From Paenibacillus faecis (GTDB lineage: Bacteria; Bacillota; Bacilli; Paenibacillales; Paenibacillaceae), in NCBI RefSeq assembly GCF_008084145.1, contig NZ_VSDO01000001.1, positions 510,840 through 574,839 on the forward strand: a stretch of DNA of 64,000 nt. The letters run 5' to 3'. How positions within the stretch are numbered: the first letter of the stretch is position 1; each line of letters begins with the position of its first letter. Below, piece by piece: positions 47,235 through 56,228 of this stretch. The translations under genes and the position numbers were made by a program. The notes under the pieces were generated by a model. That model was not told where the DNA came from and did not search any database. It was given only the letters and a program-made list of their open reading frames with translations.

Positions 47235-48190
47235 TCACCTATCTTTCTCAACATTTTTTGCGTCAACTTGTTGGTCCCTACCATCAGCATGAACAGGAAC
47301 GTCGCAATAGCCGAGGCGTAGCCGAGTTCAAAGCGGATCGTGCCGAAGTCCATCAGATGGGTAACGATCGTATGCGCCGCATAGTTCACGCTCGGAAACC
47401 CGGCGAGCGCGATGGAGATATCCGCAACCGCAAAGGCGGTTGTGATCTGCATGACGGCCCCGAACATCAGCTGCGGCCTCATGGACGGCAGTGTAATATA
47501 CCAAAGCTCCTGCCAACGATTTTTGATGCCGTCCATCGCTCCGGCTTCGATCAGCGACTTGTCGATCGTTTGCAAACCGGCGATAAACGCCAGGAAGCTG
47601 GTGCCCAGGCTGAGCCAAAGCTGTACGATCATGACGATCCATAAGATGTAGCCTTCATTCAGCAGCCATTGAATCGGTTCCAAGATAAAGCCGGCTTTCA
47701 TAAGAAACCCGTTTAAATACCCGTAGCTGTCACCGGAAAAGATGATCAGCCAAATGAAATAAACGTTTCCCGATATGGAAGGCGCATAAAAGACCAACGT
47801 CATGAACGCCCGCACTTTGGGCGACAGTTCATTGATGATCCATGCGAATACAAAGCAGGCGATATAACTGACGGGACCGGTAATGACCGCAAACATCAGG
47901 GTGTTTTTCAAGGCGATCATAAAGATATCGTCATTCAGAAACAGTCGAGAATAGTTTTGCCAGCCGACGAACCTCGGAAATTCCAGCATATTAAAGTAAA
48001 AGAAACTTAGGGCAAAGGAAAAGACCACCGGAATGACCGTAAACAGAAAGAAAATAATCATATACGGACTCATCAGCAAATAGTAGTGCTTGCTCCGTTT
48101 CAACTCATTCATGAAGGAGACAAAGCGGCTGTTCTTCTGCACACTCGCTTTGGAGTTCTTTACGGTTTGAATTCCCGGTTCTCCTTGCAT
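47231..48190 (-). CDS. Sugar ABC transporter permease (LplB/MalF-like), pair 1
   Basis: A 319-residue permease with an N-terminal cytoplasmic stretch of about 35 residues, six spans and EAA loop IDKSLIEAGAMDGIKNRWQELWYITLP. GGGGAGG lies 13 bases before the ATG. It follows the large binding-protein gene by 20 bases and overlaps the next permease gene by four bases. Confidence 0.92.
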   Translation of the reverse strand: MQGEPGIQTVKNSKASVQKNSRFVSFMNELKRSKHYYLLMSPYMIIFFLFTVIPVVFSFALSFFYFNMLEFPRFVGWQNYSRLFLNDDIFMIALKNTLMFAVITGPVSYIACFVFAWIINELSPKVRAFMTLVFYAPSISGNVYFIWLIIFSGDSYGYLNGFLMKAGFILEPIQWLLNEGYILWIVMIVQLWLSLGTSFLAFIAGLQTIDKSLIEAGAMDGIKNRWQELWYITLPSMRPQLMFGAVMQITTAFAVADISIALAGFPSVNYAAHTIVTHLMDFGTIRFELGYASAIATFLFMLMVGTNKLTQKMLRKIGE

Positions 48191-48210
48191 CGCCTACCGC
48201 ACCTCCCCTG

Positions 48211-51102
48211 TTAATATGGCAAGTTGAACTCCTTCCGCTTGATCTCGATTTCATCGTTAATGTACAAAATATAATCGGATAGGGCTTCACGCGGATTTTC
48301 GCTGGCATTCACCACTTTTCTAAACGCATTGTCCAAATGCCTGCCCGTGAAGTATCCTCCGGGGACCTGCGGGATGCCTCGTACCCACCGCCATTGATTA
48401 TCCAAATTCCGATAATCCTTCACCGGCCAAGGCAGCTCCTCCAGCGCTTCGAGGTTTGCCGTCGGATAGCGGGCCGCCTCACCCATCAAGCCTTCCATCT
48501 CTCGCCCGTACGCCATTTGCGTCTCTTTGCCGGTCCACCATTTCATAAATTCCCAGGCGCCCTCTTTGTTCTTCGAATTCTGAAGCAGCATGACCGCGGT
48601 CGTATGGCTGGCAACTTCGTGGTTTACGGTGCCGTCTTCGCGTTCGGTGCCCGGCACCAATATGAAATCCCAAAGTCCCTTAATCTCGGGAGCCATGACC
48701 GTCAGCATGTTGTACGTCGTATAATCCGCAATCCCGATCGGCATTTCCCCGGTCCGGAACCTGTTCGGGAAATCCGCTTGGAGCGGGAACTTGTAGTTGG
48801 TATAGAACTGCGTCCACTTCTTGAAGGCTTCCATGGAGATGTCGGAGTCGAGCGCACTTTTCGTGCCGTTATCGCGGTAGAACTGTCCTCCGTTCTGATA
48901 CAGCAGCATCGCAAACGTCGCATTCGGGACCAGGCTTGCATTGGTGGCTTCCAGCGGCAAATAAAATTCCATGTTGTGCTTCTGCAGCACGGAAATCATG
49001 TCATAGATTTCTTGCCAGGTCGCCGGCGGCTTTAAACCCAGTTCCTCCAAAATATCTTTGCGATAGAACAACATCGGGAAGGTTTGCTGCTCCGGCAAGG
49101 CGTACACCCCGCCGTTATATTTGTAAGGCTCCAGCCCGCTGTCGCGGAACCTTGTGACCACCTGCTCGAAATCGTCGAATTTCGTCAAATCGGCCGCAGC
49201 GCCCCTCATCGCGTAGTTGACCGGCACGTCCTCGCCGATTTGCATGGCGACGTCCGGACCTTCCCCGGCAAGCGTGGCCGGCAGCAGGATATTTCCCGGA
49301 ACAAGCCGGAGATGCACCGGAATGCCCGAATCCGGCGTAAACGTGTCGTCGATCAACGCTTTCAGTACTTGCGCCTGATCGCGTCCGGTCGTGACCCAAA
49401 CCGTAAGGGCGTCTTCTTCGTCGCCGGCATTGCCGATCGTGTCATAATCTTCCGTGTACGAAGCCACGTAAGCGCCAAGCTCATGGCCCGCGGCCTCGAG
49501 AAACGATGCGTCGGGTTTCGGCAGCTTGCGATCCGGCGAGTGAATGACAAGATAATCGAGCGAGATGGGCTGTTCCTTCATCTGCAGCATCCAGGTTCCC
49601 AGGCCGCCTACGTTCACCTTATACGTATCCAGACGCTTGGCGACGGTTTCGGGGTTTTCGGCGAGCTCGTTCAGCTGGTGCACCATCGAATGCAGGACGG
49701 CCACCTTGTCGCTTCGCTCACCCGTCGCCGCTTCCAGGTAATCGGCCACGCTTTGAATGATTTCGGCCTGCTTGGCGAACACCTCCACCATATCCGGAAT
49801 CCGCTTCTCCAATTGATAATCGCGGAACGGATCCGGCGTATTGGAAGTGATCATCAATATTTTGCGGTACATCTCATTCAATTCCAGCACGCTGGATTCG
49901 ATCGTTTGCAGGAGCGGCGCAATCTCGCCGAGAGACACCATCATTCGGATCCGATGCGTGCCTTTGCTGAAATGGAAAAGATAAGGTTCTTCCTCGCCCA
50001 GCACATTCATCTGCCAGTCACGATCGTAATGAAAGCGGATTCGCTTCATTTCCTGAAAGGGAAACTCCCCGTCGATCATCAGGCTTCGGATGGCGAACAC
50101 GCCACGGAGCTGGTCCTGTTTTTGCTTTAAAGCGATTCGGTATAAACCGTCCTCTTCCACATCGAACTCCCATTCGATCCATTGCCCCGGCAGCTTCCAA
50201 TTGACGCCTCCGATCGCGTTGATTCTGATTTTGGAAACATCGTACGGCACCACGGTCGGGCTGGATCTGTCGGAGGTTGGATACAAGGTCGGCGACGATT
50301 TCCGTTTGGCGTCCTCCGCTTGGATCAGAATGTACTCGCCCCGGGTCGGTTCCAAGCCCTCGGACTCATATTCATTCGCCAGCTCCTCGTACGTTTTCAA
50401 GGCATGATCCTGGTACAGCTCGATATAATCAATGGCCATCGGCTCCCGCAAGGACGTTAGCGTCAGCCTTTGCTTGCCTTTCTCAAAATAAAAGGAATAC
50501 GGCTCGTCATAGTAGCCATACCGATCCGAGAGCGACGCAAGCTGCCAAATCGGTTTCTCGATCTGTCTTGGACGCAAATCGTTTCCGCGGTTATCCCGCC
50601 GGATGGCTTCGTCCCGATTTCCCCATACCCTGTCAAAAAGGACGATATCGGCGCCTTTAAAGGGAACTTCCCCGTTGATGGAAAACTGTCTTTCGATCGC
50701 CGAACTTTTCCCCTCGATCGGGTAGTAGCGGACCCGTACATGATATAATCCCGGTTCATCCACGTTCACATCCCATGAGATCGAGCCCGTCTCCGGCGTG
50801 ATCACGGCCTTTCCTTCAAGGCCGGGGAAATTCTCCGCGATTTGGAAGCCCTCGCCGTCGGTTTCCGCATAGGACTCGCCTTCGATGCGAACGATGCGGT
50901 CCGGTCGGCTTGCCGATCCATAAGCATCCAAGTATTGCTTATAACCGCCCTGTCCTTCCGTATCCGTGATCGCTTTAAAGTCGGCTTCGGCTTGAACGAA
51001 GCCTTGGTTTGAAGGCTTCGAAGCGGAGAAGGCCCAAAGAGACAAAAAAAACAGAACGATGACAAGGATGGCGCCGCGGAAACGCTTTTTTCGAATGTTC
51101 AA
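48211..51102 (-). CDS. Large membrane-anchored solute-binding protein with carbohydrate-binding-like domains
   Basis: About 963 residues, roughly twice the normal length of a binding protein. A basic start and membrane span (AILVIVLFFLSLWAFSA) replace the usual lipobox. Two beta-sandwich domains follow, at about residues 65-250 (RIEGESYAETDGEG) and 255-420 (YILIQAEDAKRKSS), each like CBM35/CBM6 sugar-binding modules. A helical linker leads to a C-terminal type-1 solute-binding domain (about 550-963) with LPEQQTFPMLFYRKDILEELGLKPPATWQEIYD. The TTG at 51102 is chosen, since GGGAGGGTGAGCAA directly precedes it. The longer frame to 51183 has no start signal. It probably feeds permease pair 1. Confidence 0.88.
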   Translation of the reverse strand: MNIRKKRFRGAILVIVLFFLSLWAFSASKPSNQGFVQAEADFKAITDTEGQGGYKQYLDAYGSASRPDRIVRIEGESYAETDGEGFQIAENFPGLEGKAVITPETGSISWDVNVDEPGLYHVRVRYYPIEGKSSAIERQFSINGEVPFKGADIVLFDRVWGNRDEAIRRDNRGNDLRPRQIEKPIWQLASLSDRYGYYDEPYSFYFEKGKQRLTLTSLREPMAIDYIELYQDHALKTYEELANEYESEGLEPTRGEYILIQAEDAKRKSSPTLYPTSDRSSPTVVPYDVSKIRINAIGGVNWKLPGQWIEWEFDVEEDGLYRIALKQKQDQLRGVFAIRSLMIDGEFPFQEMKRIRFHYDRDWQMNVLGEEEPYLFHFSKGTHRIRMMVSLGEIAPLLQTIESSVLELNEMYRKILMITSNTPDPFRDYQLEKRIPDMVEVFAKQAEIIQSVADYLEAATGERSDKVAVLHSMVHQLNELAENPETVAKRLDTYKVNVGGLGTWMLQMKEQPISLDYLVIHSPDRKLPKPDASFLEAAGHELGAYVASYTEDYDTIGNAGDEEDALTVWVTTGRDQAQVLKALIDDTFTPDSGIPVHLRLVPGNILLPATLAGEGPDVAMQIGEDVPVNYAMRGAAADLTKFDDFEQVVTRFRDSGLEPYKYNGGVYALPEQQTFPMLFYRKDILEELGLKPPATWQEIYDMISVLQKHNMEFYLPLEATNASLVPNATFAMLLYQNGGQFYRDNGTKSALDSDISMEAFKKWTQFYTNYKFPLQADFPNRFRTGEMPIGIADYTTYNMLTVMAPEIKGLWDFILVPGTEREDGTVNHEVASHTTAVMLLQNSKNKEGAWEFMKWWTGKETQMAYGREMEGLMGEAARYPTANLEALEELPWPVKDYRNLDNQWRWVRGIPQVPGGYFTGRHLDNAFRKVVNASENPREALSDYILYINDEIEIKRKEFNLPY

Positions 51103-51201
51103 TTGCTCACCCTCCCACACGGTTAATCCATCCAATGACCGCCCCTGCCGCAGCCATGAGCTGCGCAGGGACGATCGGTTCATGGGCGCACATCGTCAAG
51201 G

Positions 51202-52593
51202 TCAAGGACCATATACTTCGTCGATGGCCGCTTGGAACGTTGACTTATACTTCTCAACAACGGTGGAAACAGATATCCCCTCATTCAGCTCCCCGACGAA
51301 ATCGTAATACTTCAAATTCGGGAATGTATGATGGTCAAGGATAATCATGTTGGGCGCCACCATTTTGGCGTTGTTCAAGTCGTCTTCGCTCGAGAACAAC
51401 GTTTCGTACCAACCTTGGTCCGGATAATCGTATACAGAATCAATGTCGTTGATTTTCTCCCAGATATAAAGCAACTGTTCCGGATTTCCGACCGCTTTCG
51501 GAATGGTCAACGCCTGGAAGAGAGCTTCGGCGGAGTGGTATTCCGTTGCATTCGGCCCTTTGGGGAAAGGCACGAACCCGATATCGTAATCCGGCAAATC
51601 CGTCTGCATGCCGCTCATCTCATGGAGGGCACCGGCGTACATTAACGTATTGCCTTGGCGGAAAAATTGGCCGGGTTCCGTCCAGTCACCGCCCTCGGTC
51701 GGTCTTGCGATTTTCTCGGTAGCAATACGGGAAACGAAACGAAGTGCATCCAATGTTGCAGGATCATCCAGATTTTGCTTGTCTTCTTTGGTCAGACTTG
51801 TATTGTTGGAATACAAGGCTTGATCCATAAGCGAGGAGTTTGCGAGCCCCCATGTGTCCAGCTTGCCATCGTTGTTCGTATCCTTGTTGGCTTCTTTAGC
51901 CACTTGTATGAATGTATCCCAATTCCAGTTATCTTCGTTCACGTAATCTTGCAGCGGCTTTAAGCCAAGCTGGTTCATAAGTGTACGATTGTAAAAGATG
52001 CCTTGAACCAGGTTTGCCTGGTTTTCGGTAAACCCGTACCCCCTGCCTTTATACGTGTAATATTCGTTCGTAACCTTTTGATTAAAGGCGACGGGATTTT
52101 TGGTGTATTCGTCGATCGGCCAGAGCAGATCCTGTTTAACCAGGGCAGGTACCGTGTAGGTTTTGCCAAGGCGAACGATATCGCCGATCGGCTCGCCGGC
52201 GAGCAGCGACGCGGTAACTTTCTGCTGATATTCGCCGTAGTCGATGGCCACGTACTCCACTTTAAAATTATGCTTTTTCATCAGGTCTTCAAGGTTCTTC
52301 TTGCGCTCAATATTGTCGGGGGTATCCTCCGGAATCGTCATATCCCACCAAGAGACGATTTTGATCGTCTTGCCGCCCAAATCAAAATCCATTTCCGGCG
52401 TTCTGTAGACTTCCTCCCCGCCGCTGTTTTCCGTCTCGCCCGCTCCCTTCGCCGTGCCCTTGTCGGTGCCCCCATTCGTCTCCGATTTTACCGTTTCTTG
52501 GGTACCGCCGCTTGGGTTTCCTGGACCTCCGCTGCAGGCTGTAAGCAGCAGTGCCAATCCTAATAACAGAACCATGAATCCACGAACTCGCAT
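51202..52593 (-). CDS. ABC transporter substrate-binding lipoprotein, first gene of the operon
   Basis: A 463-residue lipoprotein with lipobox LLTACSG and a Gly/Thr-rich linker up to about residue 65. The type-1 binding fold follows (FDLGGKTIKIVSWWDMT, YGEYQQKVTASLLAGEPIGDIVRL, WDTFIQVAKEANKDTNNDGKLDTWGL with a calcium-loop-like DTNNDGKLD). It is the promoter-proximal gene of the 52593-39806 operon, behind a cre-overlapped promoter. The next gene is a second, larger binding protein, giving two receptors for the two permease pairs. Confidence 0.92.
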   Translation of the reverse strand: MRVRGFMVLLLGLALLLTACSGGPGNPSGGTQETVKSETNGGTDKGTAKGAGETENSGGEEVYRTPEMDFDLGGKTIKIVSWWDMTIPEDTPDNIERKKNLEDLMKKHNFKVEYVAIDYGEYQQKVTASLLAGEPIGDIVRLGKTYTVPALVKQDLLWPIDEYTKNPVAFNQKVTNEYYTYKGRGYGFTENQANLVQGIFYNRTLMNQLGLKPLQDYVNEDNWNWDTFIQVAKEANKDTNNDGKLDTWGLANSSLMDQALYSNNTSLTKEDKQNLDDPATLDALRFVSRIATEKIARPTEGGDWTEPGQFFRQGNTLMYAGALHEMSGMQTDLPDYDIGFVPFPKGPNATEYHSAEALFQALTIPKAVGNPEQLLYIWEKINDIDSVYDYPDQGWYETLFSSEDDLNNAKMVAPNMIILDHHTFPNLKYYDFVGELNEGISVSTVVEKYKSTFQAAIDEVYGP

Positions 52594-52637
52594 CTGTAAT
52601 CCCCCCTAAAGGTTGATAATTTGCCATCGCCATCCAA

Positions 52638-52667
52638 AGTTTAGCGCTTACATTGAACGCTCAACAA
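52638..52667 (-). promoter_or_regulatory. Promoter with overlapping cre-like palindrome for the large transport operon
   Basis: On the minus strand TTGTTG (52667-52662) and TAAACT (52643-52638) are 18 bases apart. CAATGTAAGCGCTAAA overlaps the -10 side. The word TGTAAGCGCTAA and its placement match the site upstream of the GH10 gene, suggesting common CcpA control. Confidence 0.55.
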
Positions 52668-52877
52668 CCCGAGGAAATGGAGTTGTTCCACCTGTGTAAA
52701 GCTAGGTAGCGCGTAAGTTCCGCCGCATCCTTGATCCAGGAGGGATAAAAGGTAAAGAACGGCTAGCAATACAAAAAAAAGCACATTGTGGAAAGAGAAG
52801 CCGGCAAACATAATGTAAGCGTATTCTTTTTTCTTGCTAATGTTTTGCACAATGTTTTGAACTGGGAGGGATTCATT

Positions 52878-53408
52878 ATGTTTAAGGTGCTGTACATCCA
52901 TTTGAGCCGCTATGCCGAAAGCGACATCGATCGCCTTCTGGATTGGAGTATGCCGGGGGTTCCTGACACGTGCGGCAATGATCGCAACGCCTTGCTGCGT
53001 ATGCTCGCGGAGAACTCCTATTCGCTCGTCATCATCAACACGAACGGTACACAAATGGAAGGGGCGGAAACGAAACAGCATCATGGCGAGAACGTGATTC
53101 ACAAAGTAAAGGAATATGTCGATAAAATGCTGCATACCAACATCACGTTAAAAGAAATATCGAGAAAATTTCATTTCAACTGTTCCTACCTTGGCCAAAA
53201 ATTTAAACACCAGGAAAACATGAGTTTTAACGAATACTTGTTTATGCAGCGCATGGAAAGGGCAAAAATATTGCTTGAGCAAACGGACTTGAAGGTTTAC
53301 GAAATTGCGAAAAGAGTGGGTTATACAGAACTCGACTGGTTCTATAAGCGGTTTAAAACATATACCGGCGTAAGCGCGAACGAATATCGAAAGATGGCCG
53401 CCTCTTAA
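52878..53408 (+). CDS. AraC-type regulator with a degenerate half receiver domain
   Basis: A 176-residue protein. Residues 1-60 align with the first half of a YesN receiver (VLYIHLSRY, IDRLLDW, LVIINTNGTQMEG), but the acidic pair is replaced by HL. The phospho-Asp position reads Asn in IINTNG, and the second half of the receiver is missing. The AraC two-HTH domain covers about 75-172 (NITLKEISRKFHFNCSYLGQKF, TGVSANEYRKM). The ATG at 52878 follows GGGAGGG. It is divergent from the large transport operon and is its obvious regulator. It probably acts without phosphorylation, by dosage or a bound ligand. Confidence 0.88.
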   Translation: MFKVLYIHLSRYAESDIDRLLDWSMPGVPDTCGNDRNALLRMLAENSYSLVIINTNGTQMEGAETKQHHGENVIHKVKEYVDKMLHTNITLKEISRKFHFNCSYLGQKFKHQENMSFNEYLFMQRMERAKILLEQTDLKVYEIAKRVGYTELDWFYKRFKTYTGVSANEYRKMAAS

Positions 53409-53416
53409 AACACGCC

Positions 53417-53450
53417 AAAAAGAGACGTTCCGGCAACGAACGTCTCTTTT
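53417..53450. terminator. Bidirectional terminator
   Basis: AAAAAGAGACGTTC (53417-53430) pairs with GAACGTCTCTTTT (53438-53450) around a seven-base loop. A- and T-runs flank it, and it separates the AraC gene from the converging cupin gene. Confidence 0.9.
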
Positions 53451-53460
53451 GAGCTCGATC

Positions 53461-53874
53461 TTACTTATTCAATATTTCATGAGCCTTTGTTCTGACAAAA
53501 GCCAACTCGGCTTCGCTCATGTTGCAGTATTCGCTGTTTTCGTTTGTGGTGTTGGCGTCTTGGACATACGTCATCACCGTGTCCTTTTGCATAATCGTAT
53601 AAAACCAGGTATCCTGAGGGATGTTGTAGACCTTCCCCGGTTCCATCTCGATCAGTTCAATGTCGAACCGATCGTCCTTTCGATCCGCTGCCAGCAGAAT
53701 CGCTTTGCCCCGGATCAAAATGAACTGTTCATCGGTTTCGCGATGGACTTCGAGACGATAAATGCCGTCGATATCATTATCCGGTTTCCAGTTTTTGATG
53801 CAAACCAGCCATTTGTCATTTTTGTACACGCATTTGATGCCTTCGCCTTCATGAATAAATATATCCGCCTTCAT
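53461..53874 (-). CDS. Small cupin-domain protein of the Amadori operon
   Basis: A 137-residue protein with a single cupin barrel (about 40-110). It has RLEVHRETDEQFILIRGKAIL as the first motif region (His and Glu typical of metal binding) and GKVYNIPQDTWFYTIM as the second. The C-terminal 25 residues are helical. AAAGGAATGG precedes the ATG. It is the last gene of the run from 58111, next to the epimerase gene. Cupins in such operons are often sugar isomerases or accessory proteins. The role here is not known. Confidence 0.75.
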   Translation of the reverse strand: MKADIFIHEGEGIKCVYKNDKWLVCIKNWKPDNDIDGIYRLEVHRETDEQFILIRGKAILLAADRKDDRFDIELIEMEPGKVYNIPQDTWFYTIMQKDTVMTYVQDANTTNENSEYCNMSEAELAFVRTKAHEILNK

Positions 53875-53910
53875 CGGCTTACCATTCCTTTCGCGTTTCG
53901 CAGATAGGTA

Positions 53911-54741
53911 TTAGGATAAGTGCTTTTCAAACCAGGTCAAGGAATCCCGCATCGCTTTTTCCGGATCCAAAATGTATCTTCGATCCAGCAGTTCCAGGCC
54001 CAGATATCCCTTGTAATCGATATCGTTCAGCGCCTTTAACGCCTCGGCCATGTCGAGCTTGCCTTCTCCCGGAACCAGATGTCCCCCGGGATTGCCGTCG
54101 ACGAAATGCACATGGTTTAAATCATCCCCAAGCTCCCTGATGAAGTCGTGAATTGTATCTTTGCCTGTAGTCGCCATAACGTCCGTATCCGCCAGCCCTT
54201 TCAAATTGGGGCTCCCGACTTCTTGGATCATCTGTGCGATGTGCGCCGCGCTGTTAAACACGTGCGTGGTAAAGGAGGTAAACGCCTCCACGGGAAGGTA
54301 GACTCCTTCTTTTTCCGCCGTTTTGCAGATTTCGCCCAAAGATTCCCGGATCCATTTCCACGTTTCCGTCTCATCGGCGTCCAAATAAGCGATGCCTGTC
54401 GTCACCAGCACTCGGTCGCATTCCAGAAGCGACGCCGCTTCAATATGCCGGCGGAAAAACTCCACGCTTTGTTTGCGGTAGTCCGGATCGGGGTGGCTGA
54501 TGCTGATCGGATAAACAAACTGCTCGGGGGTCAGACAGATGACCTTTAGCCCGCGTTCCTTGATTTTTTTGTTTAACTGTTTGACATCTTCCAGCGAAAA
54601 ATAGTCCAGATGAAAATGCGGTCCCGATGCCCATAACTCGATATTCCGAAAGCCCAACCTGACAGCGGAGTCCAAAAAGTAATCCAGGGAATACCTTTTG
54701 TAATGATAGTTCGCGGCTGCCACTTGAGAGAGTTGTACCAT
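53911..54741 (-). CDS. Sugar isomerase/epimerase, FrlC-like
   Basis: A 276-residue TIM-barrel enzyme of the xylose-isomerase-like superfamily. Metal-binding acids appear in LPVEAFTS (Glu), GLADTDVM (Asp), NHVHFVDGNPGGHL (His/Asp) and GLELLDRRY (Glu). The order and length match FrlC-type 3-epimerases, which convert psicosyl- to fructosyl-amino acids. AAGGAGGCG precedes the ATG. It lies between the Dcu-type transporter gene and the cupin gene. The function is inferred from the deglycase and kinase in the same operon. Confidence 0.83.
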   Translation of the reverse strand: MVQLSQVAAANYHYKRYSLDYFLDSAVRLGFRNIELWASGPHFHLDYFSLEDVKQLNKKIKERGLKVICLTPEQFVYPISISHPDPDYRKQSVEFFRRHIEAASLLECDRVLVTTGIAYLDADETETWKWIRESLGEICKTAEKEGVYLPVEAFTSFTTHVFNSAAHIAQMIQEVGSPNLKGLADTDVMATTGKDTIHDFIRELGDDLNHVHFVDGNPGGHLVPGEGKLDMAEALKALNDIDYKGYLGLELLDRRYILDPEKAMRDSLTWFEKHLS

Positions 54742-54785
54742 AGTCCGAACGCCTCCTTATTTTGTCCTGCTAAATATACTGACTT

Positions 54786-56102
54786 CTAAACTAAAACGCT
54801 TCCAATTAAGGTAGCAACAATGACGGAGGTCAAGGTGTTGATTAATCCCGGTATCATAAAGCTGTGATTGAGCACAAACCTGCCGATTTTGGTCGTTCCC
54901 GCGGTATCAAACGAGATAGCGGCAAGGCACTGCGATGCGACCGGCAAAAAGTAATTGGCATTGACGGCCATCCACGCTCCAATAATGATGTAAGGAGGTA
55001 GATCAAGCGCGATGGCGATCGGGACCATAATCAATGTCGTGGCACCTTGACTTGTCGTCAGGGCGGCGACAATAAACATGATCACGGCGAGCATCCAGGG
55101 ATAACTATTTACGATCGTAGCGACATGTTCTTGGATAAAGGCGGTTTGGCCGTTGATAAAGGTGCTGCTCATCCACGCGAGTCCAAAAGCGCAAACCATC
55201 GCCAGCGCCCCGGCCCTGAAGATGGGGCCGTTAAGGATCGTTTCAATCGCCGGACGGCCAAAGATAATGATCAGCGTGGCGCAAACCAGCATAATAATTT
55301 CAATCGTATTCGGCATCGATAAGATCGTAGTCTCGCCGCCTTGCACCCAGGATGGACGCAGGTTGTTAAACAGACCCATGATGACAATCGCCAGAACACC
55401 CAGCAAAAAGAGGACAACCGAAACTTTCGCTCCTCTTGGTACGGCTTGTTTCTCGGTCTTCTGTTCCGGTTTGACAATTAATCCTTCCGCGAGCCTCCGC
55501 AAATATTCCGGATCTTCCGCCAACTCCTTGCCCTTGCGAATCGTCAGCAGCGCACTTGCAACAACGCCCAGTAAGGTAGCCGGTATGGCAATGGCCAAGA
55601 TGGTTCCCAAGCCCACCCCAAGGGGAGCCATAAATCCGATCATGGCCGCGGTCGCCGCCGATACCGGCGAGCAGGTGATGGCCTGCTGGGACGCGATGAT
55701 ACTGTTCGAAATCGGTCGCTCCGGCCTGATTTTGTTATCGATGGCCAGTTCGTTGATAATCGGCAATAAACTGTAGACGACATGTCCCGTCCCCGACATG
55801 AACGTAAATAACCAGGAAATAATCGGAGCTATAATCGTAATATTTTTAGGCGACTTACTTAGCATTTTTTCCGCAAGATGGACGAGAAAATTAAGCCCGC
55901 CCGAAGATTGCAGCGCGGAGGCCGCCAGTACGACCGCCAAAATAATCAACATGACATCGATGGGAGGGGCCGCCGGCTGGACGTGAAAGATGAATATAAA
56001 TATAGCCACGCCCACGCCGCCGAGCAAGCCCATAAATACGTCGCCTTTTCTGGCGCCAAAGAAGATGAGCAAAATGATGATGAACAGCTGTAACCAAAAC
56101 AT
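54786..56102 (-). CDS. Dcu-family transporter, FraA-like
   Basis: A 438-residue integral membrane protein with about 11 spans. DcuA/DcuB marks are present: LFTFMSGTGHVVYSLLPII, IRPERPISNSIIASQQA, CSPVSAATAAMIGF and, near the C-terminus, VNANYFLPVASQCLAAISFD. Dcu proteins carry C4-dicarboxylates. A Dcu-type transporter, FraA, is the importer of fructose-asparagine in the Salmonella fra locus. The location between kinase and epimerase genes of an Amadori-compound operon therefore points to uptake of a fructosyl-amino acid such as fructose-asparagine. AAGGAGGG precedes the ATG. Confidence 0.87.
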   Translation of the reverse strand: MFWLQLFIIILLIFFGARKGDVFMGLLGGVGVAIFIFIFHVQPAAPPIDVMLIILAVVLAASALQSSGGLNFLVHLAEKMLSKSPKNITIIAPIISWLFTFMSGTGHVVYSLLPIINELAIDNKIRPERPISNSIIASQQAITCSPVSAATAAMIGFMAPLGVGLGTILAIAIPATLLGVVASALLTIRKGKELAEDPEYLRRLAEGLIVKPEQKTEKQAVPRGAKVSVVLFLLGVLAIVIMGLFNNLRPSWVQGGETTILSMPNTIEIIMLVCATLIIIFGRPAIETILNGPIFRAGALAMVCAFGLAWMSSTFINGQTAFIQEHVATIVNSYPWMLAVIMFIVAALTTSQGATTLIMVPIAIALDLPPYIIIGAWMAVNANYFLPVASQCLAAISFDTAGTTKIGRFVLNHSFMIPGLINTLTSVIVATLIGSVLV

Positions 56103-56228
56103 GAAGGTTCACCCTCCTTATGTGATTTTGCCGACTTGTCTAAACTATCGCGGCATCTGCTGCGCTATCTCTGCATACGCTTACAAATCCCCGATTAAAG
56201 GTGTCTCTTTTTGAGTCGGAGGGTTGCT

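Noticed and set aside
49084..50130. A 348-codon plus-strand frame opposite the large binding-protein gene
   Set aside because: Antisense shadow without start signal or recognisable domains, while the minus-strand frame has clear binding-protein motifs.
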